Of a DNA stretch of 64,000 nucleotides, positions 22,335 to 33,279 are shown piece after piece. This DNA is from Flaccisagitta enflata. Its lineage: Eukaryota > Chaetognatha > Sagittoidea > Aphragmophora. Position 1 is the first letter of the stretch; the number at the start of each line of letters is the position of its first letter. The DNA lies in contig OZ231126.1 of assembly GCA_965153355.1 (NCBI GenBank), positions 69,440,001-69,504,000 on the forward strand, written 5' to 3'. The notes beneath the pieces were generated by a model. It was not told the origin of the DNA. It did not search any database and worked only from the letters and a program-made list of their open reading frames with translations. Position numbers and translations under genes: made by a program.

Positions 22335-23480
22335 TTTTAGAGAAAATTTCTCATTTCGTTGTTCAAGCAGTTCTCCCCAAGTGGGTCGGTGCAACGCATG
22401 CTGAAGCTCGGTGACGCTCTCGTTGTATGAGTAGTGAAACAGGTTTCGAAAGATGCTGTTGTATGCAATGCGGAGTTGGCGACGCGACGTTCGTCACGGT
22501 TTGCAACGTAAATGATCTTAACGCTGTAGGTTAAAATTGGAAGGCAATGTGCCTCCAGGAGCTGGAGCAGAACCATCTCGTCAGGACGTCCATCGATGCG
22601 GATGATTGAGTTGAGTGCACGGTAGAAAGAACAAAGATTTTTTTTAATGCAGCAGGAAAACTTGTTTCCGCTCTTCAAAGTCACGCTGAGGTACTTCCAT
22701 GAATCAACCCATGGAATCAACGTACCATTGATGCAGACCAAGTGTTTGGGAGGGCCGCCTCTACCAAAGTAAAGATTTCTCGTTTTTTTTTTGGATTAAG
22801 CATGATATCCCATTCTTGACAGTAATTGCTGAACAGGTGTAGAATGTTTTGAAGGCCTTAAACCGACGGGGCAAGTACAGCCATGTCGTCAGCATAGAAG
22901 AGCATTGCAGCAAATATGCCACGGACGTGACAACCAAAGCCTGCCTTTTTAAGAATACCAATGAGTTTGTCAACGTATATGTCATAGAAGTCAGGCGACA
23001 AAACTCCACCTTGACGGACTCCTGCTGACACATGAAACCAGTCACTGTAGACGTCGTTCCAGCGGACACGGCAGAAAAGTCCATTATGCCATGTAATGAT
23101 GATATCGATAAATATTTTCGGTACATGTCGATCAATTAATTAGATGAATAGACCGGAGTGCACAAGGCGATCAAATGCTTTGTTTGCATCTAAAAACGAG
23201 CAGAAGACGCAACTGCCATTCTCGATGAAGTAGTTGATGGTATCTTTCAAACAATATAAAGCATAACTTGTGGATTTTTTCCGCTTAAATCCAAATTGGT
23301 AATTCGAAGTTACCAAGTGGTCAGAAAAGACAAATTTGTTTGAAAATCTTTGAGACGATTGGAGAAATGGTAATACATCGATAATTTCCGATATTTCTTA
23401 TACGGTCACTAGTCTGTGACAAAAAACTAGTTACCGTTTTTTTTTGCGCAATAGGCGGCATAAATCGAATGTCTTTGACG
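22335..23480 (-). pseudogene. Decayed reverse transcriptase of a second LINE copy
   Basis: Minus-strand fragments in shifting frames follow the reverse transcriptase of the element at 36.3-41.0 kb in order. First come a NYRCITISP-like block (about 23370), a QFGFKRKKST-like block and the conserved active site YADDM (about 22890). The thumb-region blocks FYRALNSIIRID and LLQLLEAHC(L)PILTY follow, then the RPTW-like C terminus near 22390. Several frame changes and stops make it non-functional. The endonuclease part and ORF1 are absent. It is useful as an internal reference for the lesions in the other copy. The family is an endonuclease-type non-LTR retrotransposon; the clade is not assigned. 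Confidence 0.85.
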
Positions 23481-23631
23481 CTTTGATTTAAACTAGTAGT
23501 AGCATCAATACGTCCAAAACTATAGAAGATAAGTCCAATATCGAGTATTCACGGGTTTTAACATTGACATTTTCATACATTGAATAACACTGACTGACAT
23601 GACAACTCGGGGAGAGGGGGACATAGTTAAA

Positions 23632-23797
23632 CAAGGCCGGATACACGGCAATCCAGTCGTGGACGGTTATGCAGGAGCAGTAATGCGTAAACCGCTGGGA
23701 GTTAAAAAATGTGACGGACGGACGGACGGACGGACGGATGGACCTACCGACCTACCGACCGACACGGCAAGGTGTAGAGTCGCGTGTCCGCGACTAA
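23632..23797 (+). mobile_element. H2 element, near-complete
   Basis: CAAGGCCGGATACACGGCAA, subterminal AGTCGTGGACGG, a GGACGGACGGAC core and the perfect terminal hairpin AGTCGCGTGTCCGCGACT followed by AAAAA. Confidence 0.85.
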
Positions 23798-24177
23798 AAA
23801 GTGGCTCCAAAACTGATAAAGATACAAATACCAGTTGGTCCTATTCAAAAAAGCTTTTTTTTTCAAAACTTATTCAAATGCGACCAATCTTATTTAATCT
23901 GTCGGCCTGTCGGGACGCACATGATGATTAGGATACGAAAGACAACTTTTCTTTTCGTAAACCTTTTGTTGGACATATCACTAAGTTTGTATATTCGTGC
24001 GACTTATTCTGGTATCCTGGTATTCTGGTATTCTGGTATTCTGATAATACTCACGCGCGTACGCATTGCAGAGACGCAGTCGCGCGGAAATACTTTTCCG
24101 TATTCAATGGAAATGGAAAGCCGCTGCGTTGGATGCCAAGATATTTATTTCCACTGAGGCCAATGATTTGCCGTCGC
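23798..24177. other. No gene seen; short (CTGGTATT)n at 24010-24045
   Basis: Four imperfect CTGGTATTCTGGTATT units. Otherwise featureless. Confidence 0.5.
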
Positions 24178-24372
24178 CAGCCATTGCTGGCACCGCCGCC
24201 GCCACCGCAACTACCTCCGCCACTGCCGCCTCCGCCATTGCCGCCTCCGCCTCCGCCTCCGCCACTACATACCGCCCCTGCCACAGCCGCCGCCACTGCC
24301 GCCTCCGCCTCCGCCACCGTCATTACCTACCGCCCTTGCCACAGCCGCCGCCGCCGACGCCGCGGCCGTTGC
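24178..24372. repeat. (CCGCCR)n GC-rich repeat
   Basis: Imperfect CCGCCG, CCGCCA and CCGCCT hexamers with a ~60-bp higher-order repeat (TACCGCCC(C/T)TGCCACAG at 24269 and 24326). Gly-, Ala- and Pro-rich frames on both strands are artefacts. Confidence 0.8.
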
Positions 24373-24544
24373 GGGGGTAATAATGCCACGACATTGAGCA
24401 GATTAAAAAATGAAATCTCAGTTGTCTCTCAGTTGGACGTGGAACAATTCATGGGAATAACACGACGCCGAACAATATTTGATTCTAACCGCGCGATTTC
24501 TCATTCACGCTAAGCAGTTGGAAATATTTAACCGTTGAGTGTTT

Positions 24545-24930
24545 TTCCAGAGAATCTACACTGTCCCTTGCTGTGAAGAATATGCCACTCATTCTCCACA
24601 AAGTGGCAAAGCAAAGTATTTATGATGCAGAACAACTACACTGTCCTTTGCATTTGCCACGCATTCTCTGCTAAGTGGCGAGCCATAGTATTTATTGGCG
24701 ATAATAGATAACTACACTGACACTGTCCCTTACCTTGACGTATTTGCTACTCGTTTTCTGCGCAGTGGCAAACTAATGCATCGATTAGCGATATAGAATG
24801 ACCACACCGTCCTTTGCATTGACGCATTTACCACTCATTCTCTACAAAGTGGTGAACCAAATTGATTATTGGCAATGTAGAATGACTACATTGTCCCTCG
24901 CCTTGAAGCATCTGCGACTCATTCTCTGCA
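24545..24930 (+). repeat. ~83-bp satellite, about 4.5 units
   Basis: Units start CTACACTGTCC(T/C)TTGC at about 24556, 24636, 24718, 24802 and 24886. Each also carries CCACTCATTCTCT and AAGTGGCRAA. Units are 75-85% alike by eye. The last unit is cut where the 24936 repeat begins. Confidence 0.82.
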
Positions 24931-25037
24931 AACGTACAGTAGATGTCGTCTAGACTTAGAAATACGGGGGCCCTCATATCTTAAATACCATTTATGTAAC
25001 TGAAGTGAAACTGTGTGTGTATAATGCTTATGAGCTG

Positions 25038-25344
25038 AAGGGTTGACGATGGGGTATGGCAGCTTTGTGGATGGAAAACTCTCCTGAATACACTCAATCA
25101 AATTCTCTTTTACCAACCAACTTCAGATGTTGGTCTAATGGTTATCTTACTATACTTCAGATTTATCAGTCTCAGATCTTTTCATTTAAAGTTCCAAGTT
25201 CGAATCCACGGCTGGTTTTGCTATTAAAGCAAATAGATGAAGCTGAAATTCTGCAAAAAAAATGATTGTTCCCATAGTTTTATACTAAAAGTTTTTTTCC
25301 TAAGGTATGCTCTAGGGGGATACCATACCCCATCGTCAACCCTT
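25038..25344. mobile_element. MITE with perfect 22-bp inverted repeats
   Basis: AAGGGTTGACGATGGGGTAT continuing GG (25038-25059) is exactly mirrored at 25323-25344. Length 307 bp, no ORF. I see no clear target duplication. It lies inside the larger insertion at 24972-25408. Confidence 0.75.
25131..25207 (+). other. tRNA-like A-box/B-box pair (possible SINE head)
   Basis: TGGTCTAATGGTTA resembles a pol III A box and AGTTCGAATCC a B box, 67 bp apart. The T-arm flanks do not pair and no cloverleaf fits, so it is not a working tRNA gene. It may be a degraded tRNA-derived SINE carried inside the MITE. Confidence 0.35.
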
Positions 25345-25494
25345 TGGGGTTTACACATTACACCTGCAAAATATCAGCCCCCTCACTTTACTAATACTCG
25401 GGTTATGAGCTCCCCTGGGCCGGAACAACCTATAGGCACAATAGGCACTGCCTAGGGCCCCGCGCCCAAGGGGGGCCCCGCGCCTCAGGGGGAA

Positions 25495-25640
25495 AGGAGA
25501 AAAAAGAGGGAAAAAGTCAAAAAGATAGAAGGGGAAAAAGAAAAAAAGGTGGAAGAAAAAGGGGAAGATAAAAAAGAAAAAGAAAAAGAAGAAAGGAAAA
25601 GAAGAAAAAGGAAAAGGAAACAAAGGAAAGAAATGAGATT
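25495..25640. repeat. Purine-rich (GAAAAA/GGAAAA) tract
   Basis: About 145 bp almost without pyrimidines on the plus strand. Lys/Glu-rich and Phe-rich frames are compositional. Confidence 0.75.
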
Positions 25641-26160
25641 CTTTTTCTCAAGAGAAATCTGCGCTCATTGCTACTTTTTTTTCCTCTGGACCATTTGCTT
25701 GTGCAGTATTCAAATTCATTTTGCTTCCATACTAAGCTTGAACAAGACCAAAAGTTGCTTATATGCACGCCATTTGCTTGTGCAATGGTCTTTTCTGATG
25801 CTTTTGCATTGATGTTATTCATGCTAATGAATAAACTTCAGCATTATTCTTTTATAGAAAGCCTTAGATTTCAAGGTGCTTAAGCTTATGCTTGAGCTCT
25901 GTTGATTTGGATGGTCCAAGATATCTATTCAATGGATTCCTAGTTACATGGCTGTCCTAATCATCAGAGTCTCAGGTTAAGCACTACAACGCTGAACCTT
26001 GAATAGAAAAAAAATTTGAGTGGCTTTTTATTCCTCTGGACTATTTGCTTGGGCAAATTAACAGTGCATACCGAGCCATTCCAACAAATTTATTTATTTT
26101 CTTTCAAAATTTTTTTTTCAGTTTTTGGCTGATTTTGACCACAAAAATTACACTAAACAA

Positions 26161-26495
26161 CACCTATAAGACGCGTGCAAGACGTACAGACAAAGAATGA
26201 CTTAGAATGACATAGAATGACTTTCAATGACTTAGAATGACCTAAAATGACCAAAATTGATTTAAAATGACTAAAAAACCTAATGACCAAACATGACTTA
26301 AAATAACTTAAATGACTTTAAATGACTTAAAATGACTTAGAATGATTCAAAATAACTATAAATTACTTAAAATGACTTAAAATGACCTAAGAGTTGACAT
26401 TATGGTACAAAAAAGTAAAGTGTGACAGATGGACCGACGGACGGACCGACAGACGGACCGACAAAGCGGGTTGTAGAGTTGCGTGCACGCGACTT
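26161..26495 (+). mobile_element. H1 variant with expanded (AATGACTTAA)n core
   Basis: The 5' end CACCTATAAGACGCGTGC resembles the CACCTCTTAGTCGCGTGC end of the copy at 32271-32470. The core (26196-26392) is about twenty 10-bp units of AATGACTTAA. GACCGACGGACGGACC tetranucleotides and the hairpin end GTTGCGTGCACGCGACTT follow. Confidence 0.65.
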
Positions 26496-26504
26496 AAAAA
26501 ATAT

Positions 26505-28332
26505 TCTTTCATATGTATGTTAGTCAGACACATTTACACAATTTTTTTTTCTAGTTGGGAATTTTCCGCCAATTTTTGCGGCTATGGCACCCAAAACTCC
26601 AAAAACACAAAAACTTGAATATTTCCTAAGATTTTCAATAAAATCCTTTGATTTTTGGTGTGGTAGTAGTTCTAGGATTCACTAATAAGTGTGCAAAATT
26701 TCAGCTCTTAGAATGAATTTTTGATACAGTTATGAAATTTTGAATTTTTCACAAAATGCAATGTAGGACAGTTTTTGGTCAAGAATTTTTTTTTTCAAAT
26801 TTGAAATTTTGTCAATTGATAATTTTTGATATCATGAATAACAAATTAACAGTTTCAAAAAAAAAATTTTGAACTGGCCCACTTAGAAAAAAAGTTTTTT
26901 TCTCAAAATTTGCGAAAATAACCTATTTTTCGAAGTTGAATAAAAGCAGCTCCTATCATCCAATCATCATTTTTGGCATAGTCCTTACCTGTTATCGACC
27001 CTAACTCCACCTAAAATTTGAGCTCACCGCGACGAAATTTTGAATTTTTCACAAAATGCAATGTAGGACAGTTTTTGGTCAAGAATTTTTGTTTTTTCAA
27101 ATTTGAAATTTTGTCAATTGATAATTTTTGATATCATGAATAACAAATTAATAGTTTCAAAAAAAAAATTTTGAACTGGCCCACTTAGAAAAAAAGTTTT
27201 TTTCTCAAAATTTGCAAAAATAACCTATTTTTCGAAGTTGAATAAAAGCAGCTCCTATCATCCAATCATCATTTTTGGCATAGTCCTTACCTGTTATCGA
27301 CCCTAACTCCACCTAAAATTTGAGCTCACCGTGACGTTTAAAGTTACTTTGTCAGAGCAAAATCAGCAAAATTTGCATTTTGGCCATTTTTGAGCTTGCA
27401 TAAAATTTTATTTTTTCTTTCAAATACCTCCATTTTGACTGAAGTTATTCATGTTTACGTATATATCCATATTTCACCCTTGTCAGTCTAGCCGTTTTAC
27501 AGTTATGGTGGTCCAAAGTTTCAAAAAATGCAAATTTTTCAACAAAAACTACTATGAAAATTCTTCAAAGGATTTTTGATTTAGGAAAATAAAATAATTT
27601 CCAATTTTTTGGACCCCCTTTTGGAGACCATTTTTTCCCCCCTAAGATTTTATTGCATTTTTTGAAATATGAATATATGCGTAAACATAAGTAACTTCAG
27701 CCAAAATAAAGGTATCTGAAAGAAAAAATGAAATTTTATGCAAGCTCAATAATTGCCAATATGCAAATTTTGCTGATTTTGCTGTGACAAAGTTACTTTG
27801 AACGTAAATATCTCTGCAACCATTAGTCGGGGTGAGCTCAAATTTTTGGCGAAGTTAGGGTAGATAACAGGTAACAACTCCACCAAAAATAAAGATGATA
27901 GGATGACAGGAACACTCTTTATTCAACTTTAAAAAATGGGTTATTTTCGCAAATTTTACGAAAAAAACTTTTTTCTTAAGAGGGCTAGTACAAATTTTTT
28001 TTTAGAAACTCAATTTGTTATTCATCATATGAAAAAAATAATAATTGACAAAATTTTTGATTTGAAAGAAAAATTCTTGATCAAAAATTGTCCTACATTG
28101 CATTTTGTGAAAAATTCAAAATTTCATAAGTGTATCAAAAATTCATTTTAAGAGCTGAAATTTTGCACTTTTATTAGTGGATCCTAGAACTACTACCACA
28201 CCAAAAATCAAAGGATCCTATTGAAAATCTTAGGAAATATTTCCATTTTTGTATTTTTTGAGTTTTGGGTGCCATAGCCACAAAATTTGGCGGAAAATCG
28301 TGTCTAACTGATATATGTATGAAAAAAAAAAT
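26505..28332. mobile_element. 1.8-kb foldback element with internal 301-bp duplication
   Basis: The left arm from 26505 (ATATGTATGTTAGTCAGACA, GCCAATTTTTGCGGCTATGG, TCAAAGGATTTT-type blocks) is mirrored inward from 28332. The arms meet around 27568. The left arm contains a tandem duplication (unit ~301 bp, starting GAAATTTTGAATTTTTCACA at 26733 and 27034) that the right arm lacks. No coding signal. Confidence 0.78.
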
Positions 28333-28375
28333 TTTAATGTAATTTTTTTTTGTCCAAATCTGCCAAGAACAGAAA

Positions 28376-28497
28376 TAAGGCCGTATACACGAGCCGAAGT
28401 CGCGTGCGGGTGGGCAGGAGCGAAAAAAAAGCTAAGTATTACTGACCAACAGACTGACAGACGGACAGTGTGCGTCAGAGTCACGTGCACGCGACTA
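28376..28497 (+). mobile_element. H1 element, shortened
   Basis: TAAGGCCGTATACACGAGCC, GTCGCGTGCGGGTGGGCAGG, a reduced middle, GACAGACGGACAG core, and end GAGTCACGTGCACGCGACT followed by poly-A. Confidence 0.75.
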
Positions 28498-28765
28498 AAA
28501 AATTTTTTTGAATAAAAAAAAAAATGAATCTGTTGGAATGGCTCCAAAACCTTAACATAGTACACCTATAGGTGCATTTTGTAGTAAAAAATATAATCAT
28601 GAATCCTAGCCGTTTTACAGATATGGCTTCCCTCCAGTTACCCAGTTCTTTGATTCTCGTACTGTATGCACTCCATTTCCTTGTGCAATGGTCTCATTAT
28701 AATGTTTTTGCATAGAGTGTTAGAATTCTTGATTAAACAGCTATGGCTTTATCTTAATTACAACA

Positions 28766-29750
28766 GGTCGCCCAAGGGCAATATATGGTCAGCGATACCC
28801 GTTGCCCTGCTTTGAGTGATTGTGAATTGGAGTGGGGGGAAGCAGGGCAGCGGCCCCGAAGGGGACAAAGTCCTGTAGAACACAGGGGGACTTTCGTTCG
28901 TCCTACCTGAAGAAGTGAATGAGATGCTTTAGAGGACTGACTCAAGGCATTCAAGAGCCTAAACTGAGGTCTCAAATAAGGCCTGAAAATGCCAATTGGA
29001 AGCTTGAGAGGGCTGACTTGAGGCTTGAAAGGACTGAGGACTGATCTAGAGCCTGAGAGCAACAAATTGAGGTTTAGAAAGCTCATTTAAGGCCTGAGAG
29101 GCCAAACTTGAGGCCGAGAGGCCAAATTTGAGGCCGAGAGGCCAAATTTGAGGCATGAGAGGCCAGGTTTGAGGCATGAGAGGCCAGATTTTAGGCCTGA
29201 GAGGCCAAATTTGAGGCCTGAGAGGCCAAATTTGAGGCCTGAGAGGCCAGATTTGAGGCCTGGGAGGCCAGAGTAGAGGCCTGAGAGGCCAGATTTGAGG
29301 CCTGAGAGGCTGGATTTGAGACCTGAGAGGCTGAATTTGAGGCCTGAGAGGCTGAATTTGAGGCCCGAGAGGCTAGATTTGAGGCTTGAGAGGCTGGATT
29401 TGGGGACTGAGAGGCTGGATTTGAGGCCTGAGAGGCTGGATTTGAGGCCTGAGAGGCTGGATTTGAGGCCTGAGAGGCTGAATTTGAGGCCTGAGAGGCT
29501 GAATTTGAGGCCTGAGAGGCTGAATTTGAGGCCTGAGAGGCTGAATTTGAGGCCTGAGAGGCTGAATTTGAGGCATGAGAGGCTGGATTTGGGGACTGAG
29601 AGGCTGGATTTGAGGCCTGAGAGGCTAGATTTAAGGCCTGGGGGGCCTTATGAAGGGGGGGGACGGACGAACGAACTAACTAACGAACGGACGAACGAAA
29701 GTCCCCCTGTGTTCTACAGGACTTCGTCCCCTTCGGGGCCGCTGCCCAAA
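28766..29750 (+). mobile_element. G2 element, full length, 21-bp minisatellite core
   Basis: Head GGTCGCCCAAGGGCAATATA / GGTCAGCGATACCCGTTGCC, then GGGCAGCGGCCCCGAAGGGG and ACAAAGTCCTGTAGAACACA at 28846-28892. The core (about 29080-29650) is some 27 units of the 21-bp GAGGCCTGAGAGGCTGGATT type. A GGACGAACGAACTAACTAAC stretch precedes the tail, which is the inverted complement ending GGGGCCGCTGCCC at 29750, before AAAA. Confidence 0.88.
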
Positions 29751-29815
29751 AAGCAATACAAATATTTTGCCTCAATCATATATTTGCTTCAACCTTGAAA
29801 CATGTTGCATCTAGT

Positions 29816-29915
29816 GGGGGCCCCGCTACCTTAAGTGCCTAGGGCCCCACACACAGTTGTTCCGGCCCAGGAGCTCCCCCGTATTTCTAAGTCTAGACGA
29901 CATCTACTGTAACAA
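29816..29915 (-). mobile_element. Inverted copy of the 24936 dispersed repeat
   Basis: Reverse complement of GTAGATGTCGTCTAGACTTA, ATACGGGGGAGCTCC, GGGCCGGAACAAC and CCTAGGCAC, here uninterrupted. It lies 4.9 kb from its partner in opposite orientation. Confidence 0.7.
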
Positions 29916-30042
29916 CGAGGCGAAGACAAGTCTCGTGCATGAGATAGTCCATATCCGTTTACTGAATTTTGAAACTTTTTTTGCAAAAGTCCTAAAACAC
30001 AACTTGATTGTGTTGTATAGGCAAAAAACAAACTGACGAGAA

Positions 30043-30220
30043 CAAATTTCAGGTCAATAGCTCGATTTCCCATAGAGGATAAATTCAAATTAAGGTTTTT
30101 ACAATGAGCAGATTTTTCGCGCACTCGCATTTCAATTGATAGGAACGATATTCGAGTCTGATGTAACATAGAATTAAAGCAAAATGTGTTACATGAATCG
30201 GACCTAACGTCTATGACGAG
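30043..30220. repeat. Left arm of a ~185-bp inverted repeat (partner 31612-31797)
   Basis: Shared blocks include TTTCCCATAGAGGATAAATT, AATTAAG and ATCGGACCTAAC followed by TATGACG. The pair brackets the open segment at 30819-31185. Confidence 0.7.
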
Positions 30221-30306
30221 GCTTTGCCTAGAAGAGAGGAAAACATGAAAAATCCTTTTTTTTCAATCAGAAAGCTTCTTTCTCTCTCTCTGTTTCTCTA
30301 TTGTGG

Positions 30307-30648
<342 letters not shown>

Positions 30649-30818
30649 TTACCCCTCCCATTCAACTGACCAAATTCAATAACGATATATGGATCATCAT
30701 GAGCATAGGTGTACACTCATTTGTGAGTTGCATCTCAAACTCTTCCTCCTCTTCATCCTCCCCAACAATCTCTTCATAGTCAGTCTTTTAAGGTCTTTTA
30801 AGGACAAAGAAAAAAAAC

Positions 30819-31185
30819 TAGAGAAGCTCAAGTTGACACTTCAGAAACATCCCTGGTTGAGGCAGAATGGCCACCACATGATGAAGAGTTTATTGTGTCA
30901 TTAGAGGAGGATGGCTGGAGCATATGTTCGGTGTTTTTATTCAATGAAACTAGCAATTCCATAAAAGCTCAACAACTTAATCCCCATAAGACAAGAGCCA
31001 AGGATGATGTGGGAAAAACCTACTGGGTTTATTTTGATGAAGAAAATGTAGATACATATGAAGAAAAGCACATCCTCTCAGTCAGGCCCTCCTTGACACT
31101 TGCCAAAAACATCAAAAGGAAGGAGCCTGTTTTTGCATTACTCAAGCATGAGTTTATTGAAGCATTTTCTTCCAACCTTTACTAA
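30819..31185 (+). CDS. Possible exon or partial gene, unknown function
   Basis: An open frame runs from just after an in-frame TAG (30816-30818) to a TAA at 31183-31185, about 121 codons, without low complexity. The translation is balanced and acidic. It has a Trp/Glu-rich start (EAEWPPHDEEFIV, VSLEEDGWSICSVFL), a KTYWVYFDEENVDTYEE stretch and a basic C-terminal part (KRKEPVFALLKHEFIEAF). No ATG precedes the conserved-looking part, so it would be a terminal exon or a 5'-truncated copy. The upstream ACTAG could serve as an acceptor, but there is no good pyrimidine tract. I do not recognise the family. It sits between inverted repeats at 30043-30220 and 31612-31797 and could belong to a mobile element. 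Confidence 0.4.
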
Positions 31186-31455
31186 ATGACAGGTTTCATG
31201 TTTTTTAACCTGTTGTTGTCCTCATCCATACTCTCTGTAGCTCAAGGTTTTTGATACCCTAAATCTTTTACCCTCAAATTATGGAACAGATTGTTCTTTT
31301 ACCCAATCAAAGTCATACAATGATTTAACTCTATCTCCAGAATCACTTCACCAATGATTTTGAGATTGTTCTCTGTTTAAATTGTCTCTTTTTCAGTATC
31401 TTATGCTGTGTGTGCATTGTAATTTCAATACAATAATTTGTCCAGTATAAAAAAC

Positions 31456-31460
<5 letters not shown>

Positions 31461-31499
<39 letters not shown>
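31461..31499. repeat. (GA)n microsatellite
   Basis: About 39 bp of GA in otherwise featureless sequence. Confidence 0.92.
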
Positions 31500-31501
<2 letters not shown>

Positions 31502-31611
31502 AAGAAATATGGAGAAAAAAGAAAAGAATATGAAAAGAGGCAGAAGAATCATCAAAAAGAAGCAGCTATTCAACTAAATTGAAATTTTTTCACAGAAATC
31601 AGCTTTCATGG

Positions 31612-31797
31612 CATACTCTGCGTCATAAAAGTTAGGTCCGATTGTTGTAACACATTAGCTTTATTATTGTTGTTACATTCGGTGCTCGCTTAGGCGCTAT
31701 TTCCGAAATTCCGTGCTCGCGAGGGTTTTAGTTCTTAGGGAAACTTAATTACAATTTATCCTCTATGGGAAATTGAGTTAGGGGGTTGAAATTTGCA
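31612..31797. repeat. Right arm of the ~185-bp inverted repeat (partner 30043-30220)
   Basis: Reverse complement of the left arm, with GTGCTCGC-type insertions; shares AAGTTAGGTCCGAT, TGTAACACAT and AATTTATCCTCTATGGGAAA. Confidence 0.7.
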
Positions 31798-32019
31798 CAA
31801 ATCAGTTTATAATTGGCCCATATACCAATATCTGGTCGTGTTTATAGACATTCTCATTGTTGGAGCAAAGGGATTTGGACTACTTGAGAGCAGCTGAAGA
31901 TGAAATACAACCCTGCTTTCGGCGGTCGATACCCGAATCTGAGGCTGCGTGGGTGGTGAAGAATAACCGAGAGTGCCAAAAGACAAAACATGCTTTTGGC
32001 GGAATTGAGAGCGAAAGAG

Positions 32020-32250
32020 AAGAAAGGAAGAAAGAAATGGTCGAAGGAAGAGATGAAGAAAGAGCAAGAGAAACTGAAAGCAAAAAAGAAGGGAGGGCGA
32101 AAAAAAAGATAGATGAAAAAGTATAGAAATGAAAAAAGAAGGAGAGCTAAAACTAGTAAGAAAGAAAGAAAGAGAGAAAGAAAGAAAAAAAGAAAGAAAG
32201 ACAGGAAGAAGGAAAGAAAGAAAGAAAGAAAGACAGACAGGCAGACATTT
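32020..32250. repeat. (GAAA)n purine-rich tract
   Basis: GAAA/AGAA tetranucleotides with interruptions, tightening to GAAA between 32157 and 32235. It ends close to an H1 element. Confidence 0.85.
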
Positions 32251-32270
32251 AATGGTTTTTGATCATTTTT

Positions 32271-32470
32271 AGTCGCGTGCACGCGACTCTATGACCCACT
32301 CTGTCCGTCTGTTGGTCCGTCTGTTGGTCTGTCCGTGCGTTTGTCTGTTCATCACACTTAGCTTTTTTTGCTGTTTTCAAGTCGTTTTAAGACATTATAA
32401 GTCATTTCACATTTTGATTTTTAGTTTTTTAGTCTTGACGACCGCACGCGACTAAGAGGTGTTGTCCTTG
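32271..32470 (-). mobile_element. H1 variant element
   Basis: Terminal hairpin AGTCGCGTGCACGCGACT after TTTTT; GTCCGTCTGTTGGTCC core; AAGTCGTTTTAAGACATTAT remnants of the AATGACTTAA unit; end CCGCACGCGACTAAGAGGTG followed by TTGTCCTTG. Same subtype as 26161-26495. Confidence 0.75.
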
Positions 32471-33013
32471 TTCTTTAGCGTGTATATCGCATGTGTACAC
32501 CGTGTTCATTGAAAGTTAATTGCGTGTTTAGTTTAGAATTTCAAATTTGAAGAATGGATTTCATTTAAAAGCAGGAAAAAAAGGATTTACCGTATTCTCT
32601 CTCACCATATTAAAGCCATAAAAGTTTGTCGTTGCTGCCGATATTGTATTGCTTTCTACTACCTTAATAAAAAACTAGGAAAATATTTTTGCCTCATGCG
32701 CAATGAAAGAAAACATTCATTGCAGAAAACTTCAGATCATTTGAAGTAGGGTTTACTGCTTTGAGATGATGTAAGAAAAAAATTTCAACTGAAAAAAAAA
32801 ATTATGGTTTAGAAAAAAAAAAAAAGAAAACTGAAGCATTATGGTTTAACTCTATGCTAATTGGCCTTAATCATAAAAACAATCTATAGTGATTTTTTTA
32901 ACTCAACCAAGTATTCTGATATCACTTAATAAAGGTTTGTTTTGATTGTTATTTTAACATTTTATAGAAATGATCATGAGTTATTACAGAATTATTACAT
33001 TTTCTCTCACATA
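32471..33013. other. AT-rich DNA, no gene seen
   Basis: No supported feature. Confidence 0.5.
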
Positions 33014-33279
33014 GATGGATATGGTCTCCTTCGGGCTGCCATATTTATCAAGTTTTTTCTTGTGTTCTTTATATCCCATGTATAGGAAGAAATTGGTTAC
33101 CCTTTTCTTAATGTTGCATAACTTTTGACAAGTCCCATGATAATTTTTGAAGAGGGAATTTTTTTTCAGAAATTAAAAGGATAGTTGTGATGGGTCCGGA
33201 TTAAACAACAGTAAGAGCTCCAAAGGCTCTTGTCCTTATTTTAGATATTGTTGAGTAGTAATGTTGTCCAACTTTCATA
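33014..33279 (+). repeat. Rep-4 dispersed repeat
   Basis: Aligns throughout with 14482-14744, ending at the same CAACTTTCATA. No ORF. Confidence 0.75.

Larger units (their letters stand above)
24936..25480 (+). mobile_element. Dispersed repeat (inverted partner at 29816-29915), interrupted by an insertion
   Basis: ACAGTAGATGTCGTCTAGAC continues with TTAGAAATACGGGGG. After about 435 bp comes GAGCTCCCCTGGGCCGGAAC, then CCTAGGGCCCC. At 29816-29915 the same blocks lie adjacent to one another in reverse complement, so 24972-25408 is an insertion here. Confidence 0.7.

Noticed and set aside
24051-24513. Gly-, Ala- or Pro-rich frames on both strands
   Set aside because: Compositional products of the CCGCCR repeat.
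25131-25207. Functional tRNA gene
   Set aside because: A- and B-box-like motifs are present, but the T arm and acceptor stem do not pair and spacing is too long for a standard tRNA.
28900-29700. Regular repeats resembling a CRISPR array
   Set aside because: Units are contiguous 21-bp minisatellite repeats without spacers, and the genome is eukaryotic.
29295-29798. 167-codon frame with a regular LRPERLD heptad, resembling a repeat protein
   Set aside because: The minisatellite unit is 21 bp, a multiple of three, so an open periodic frame is automatic; the minus strand is equally periodic. The same family with a 20-bp unit at 58.6-59.6 kb has no such frame.
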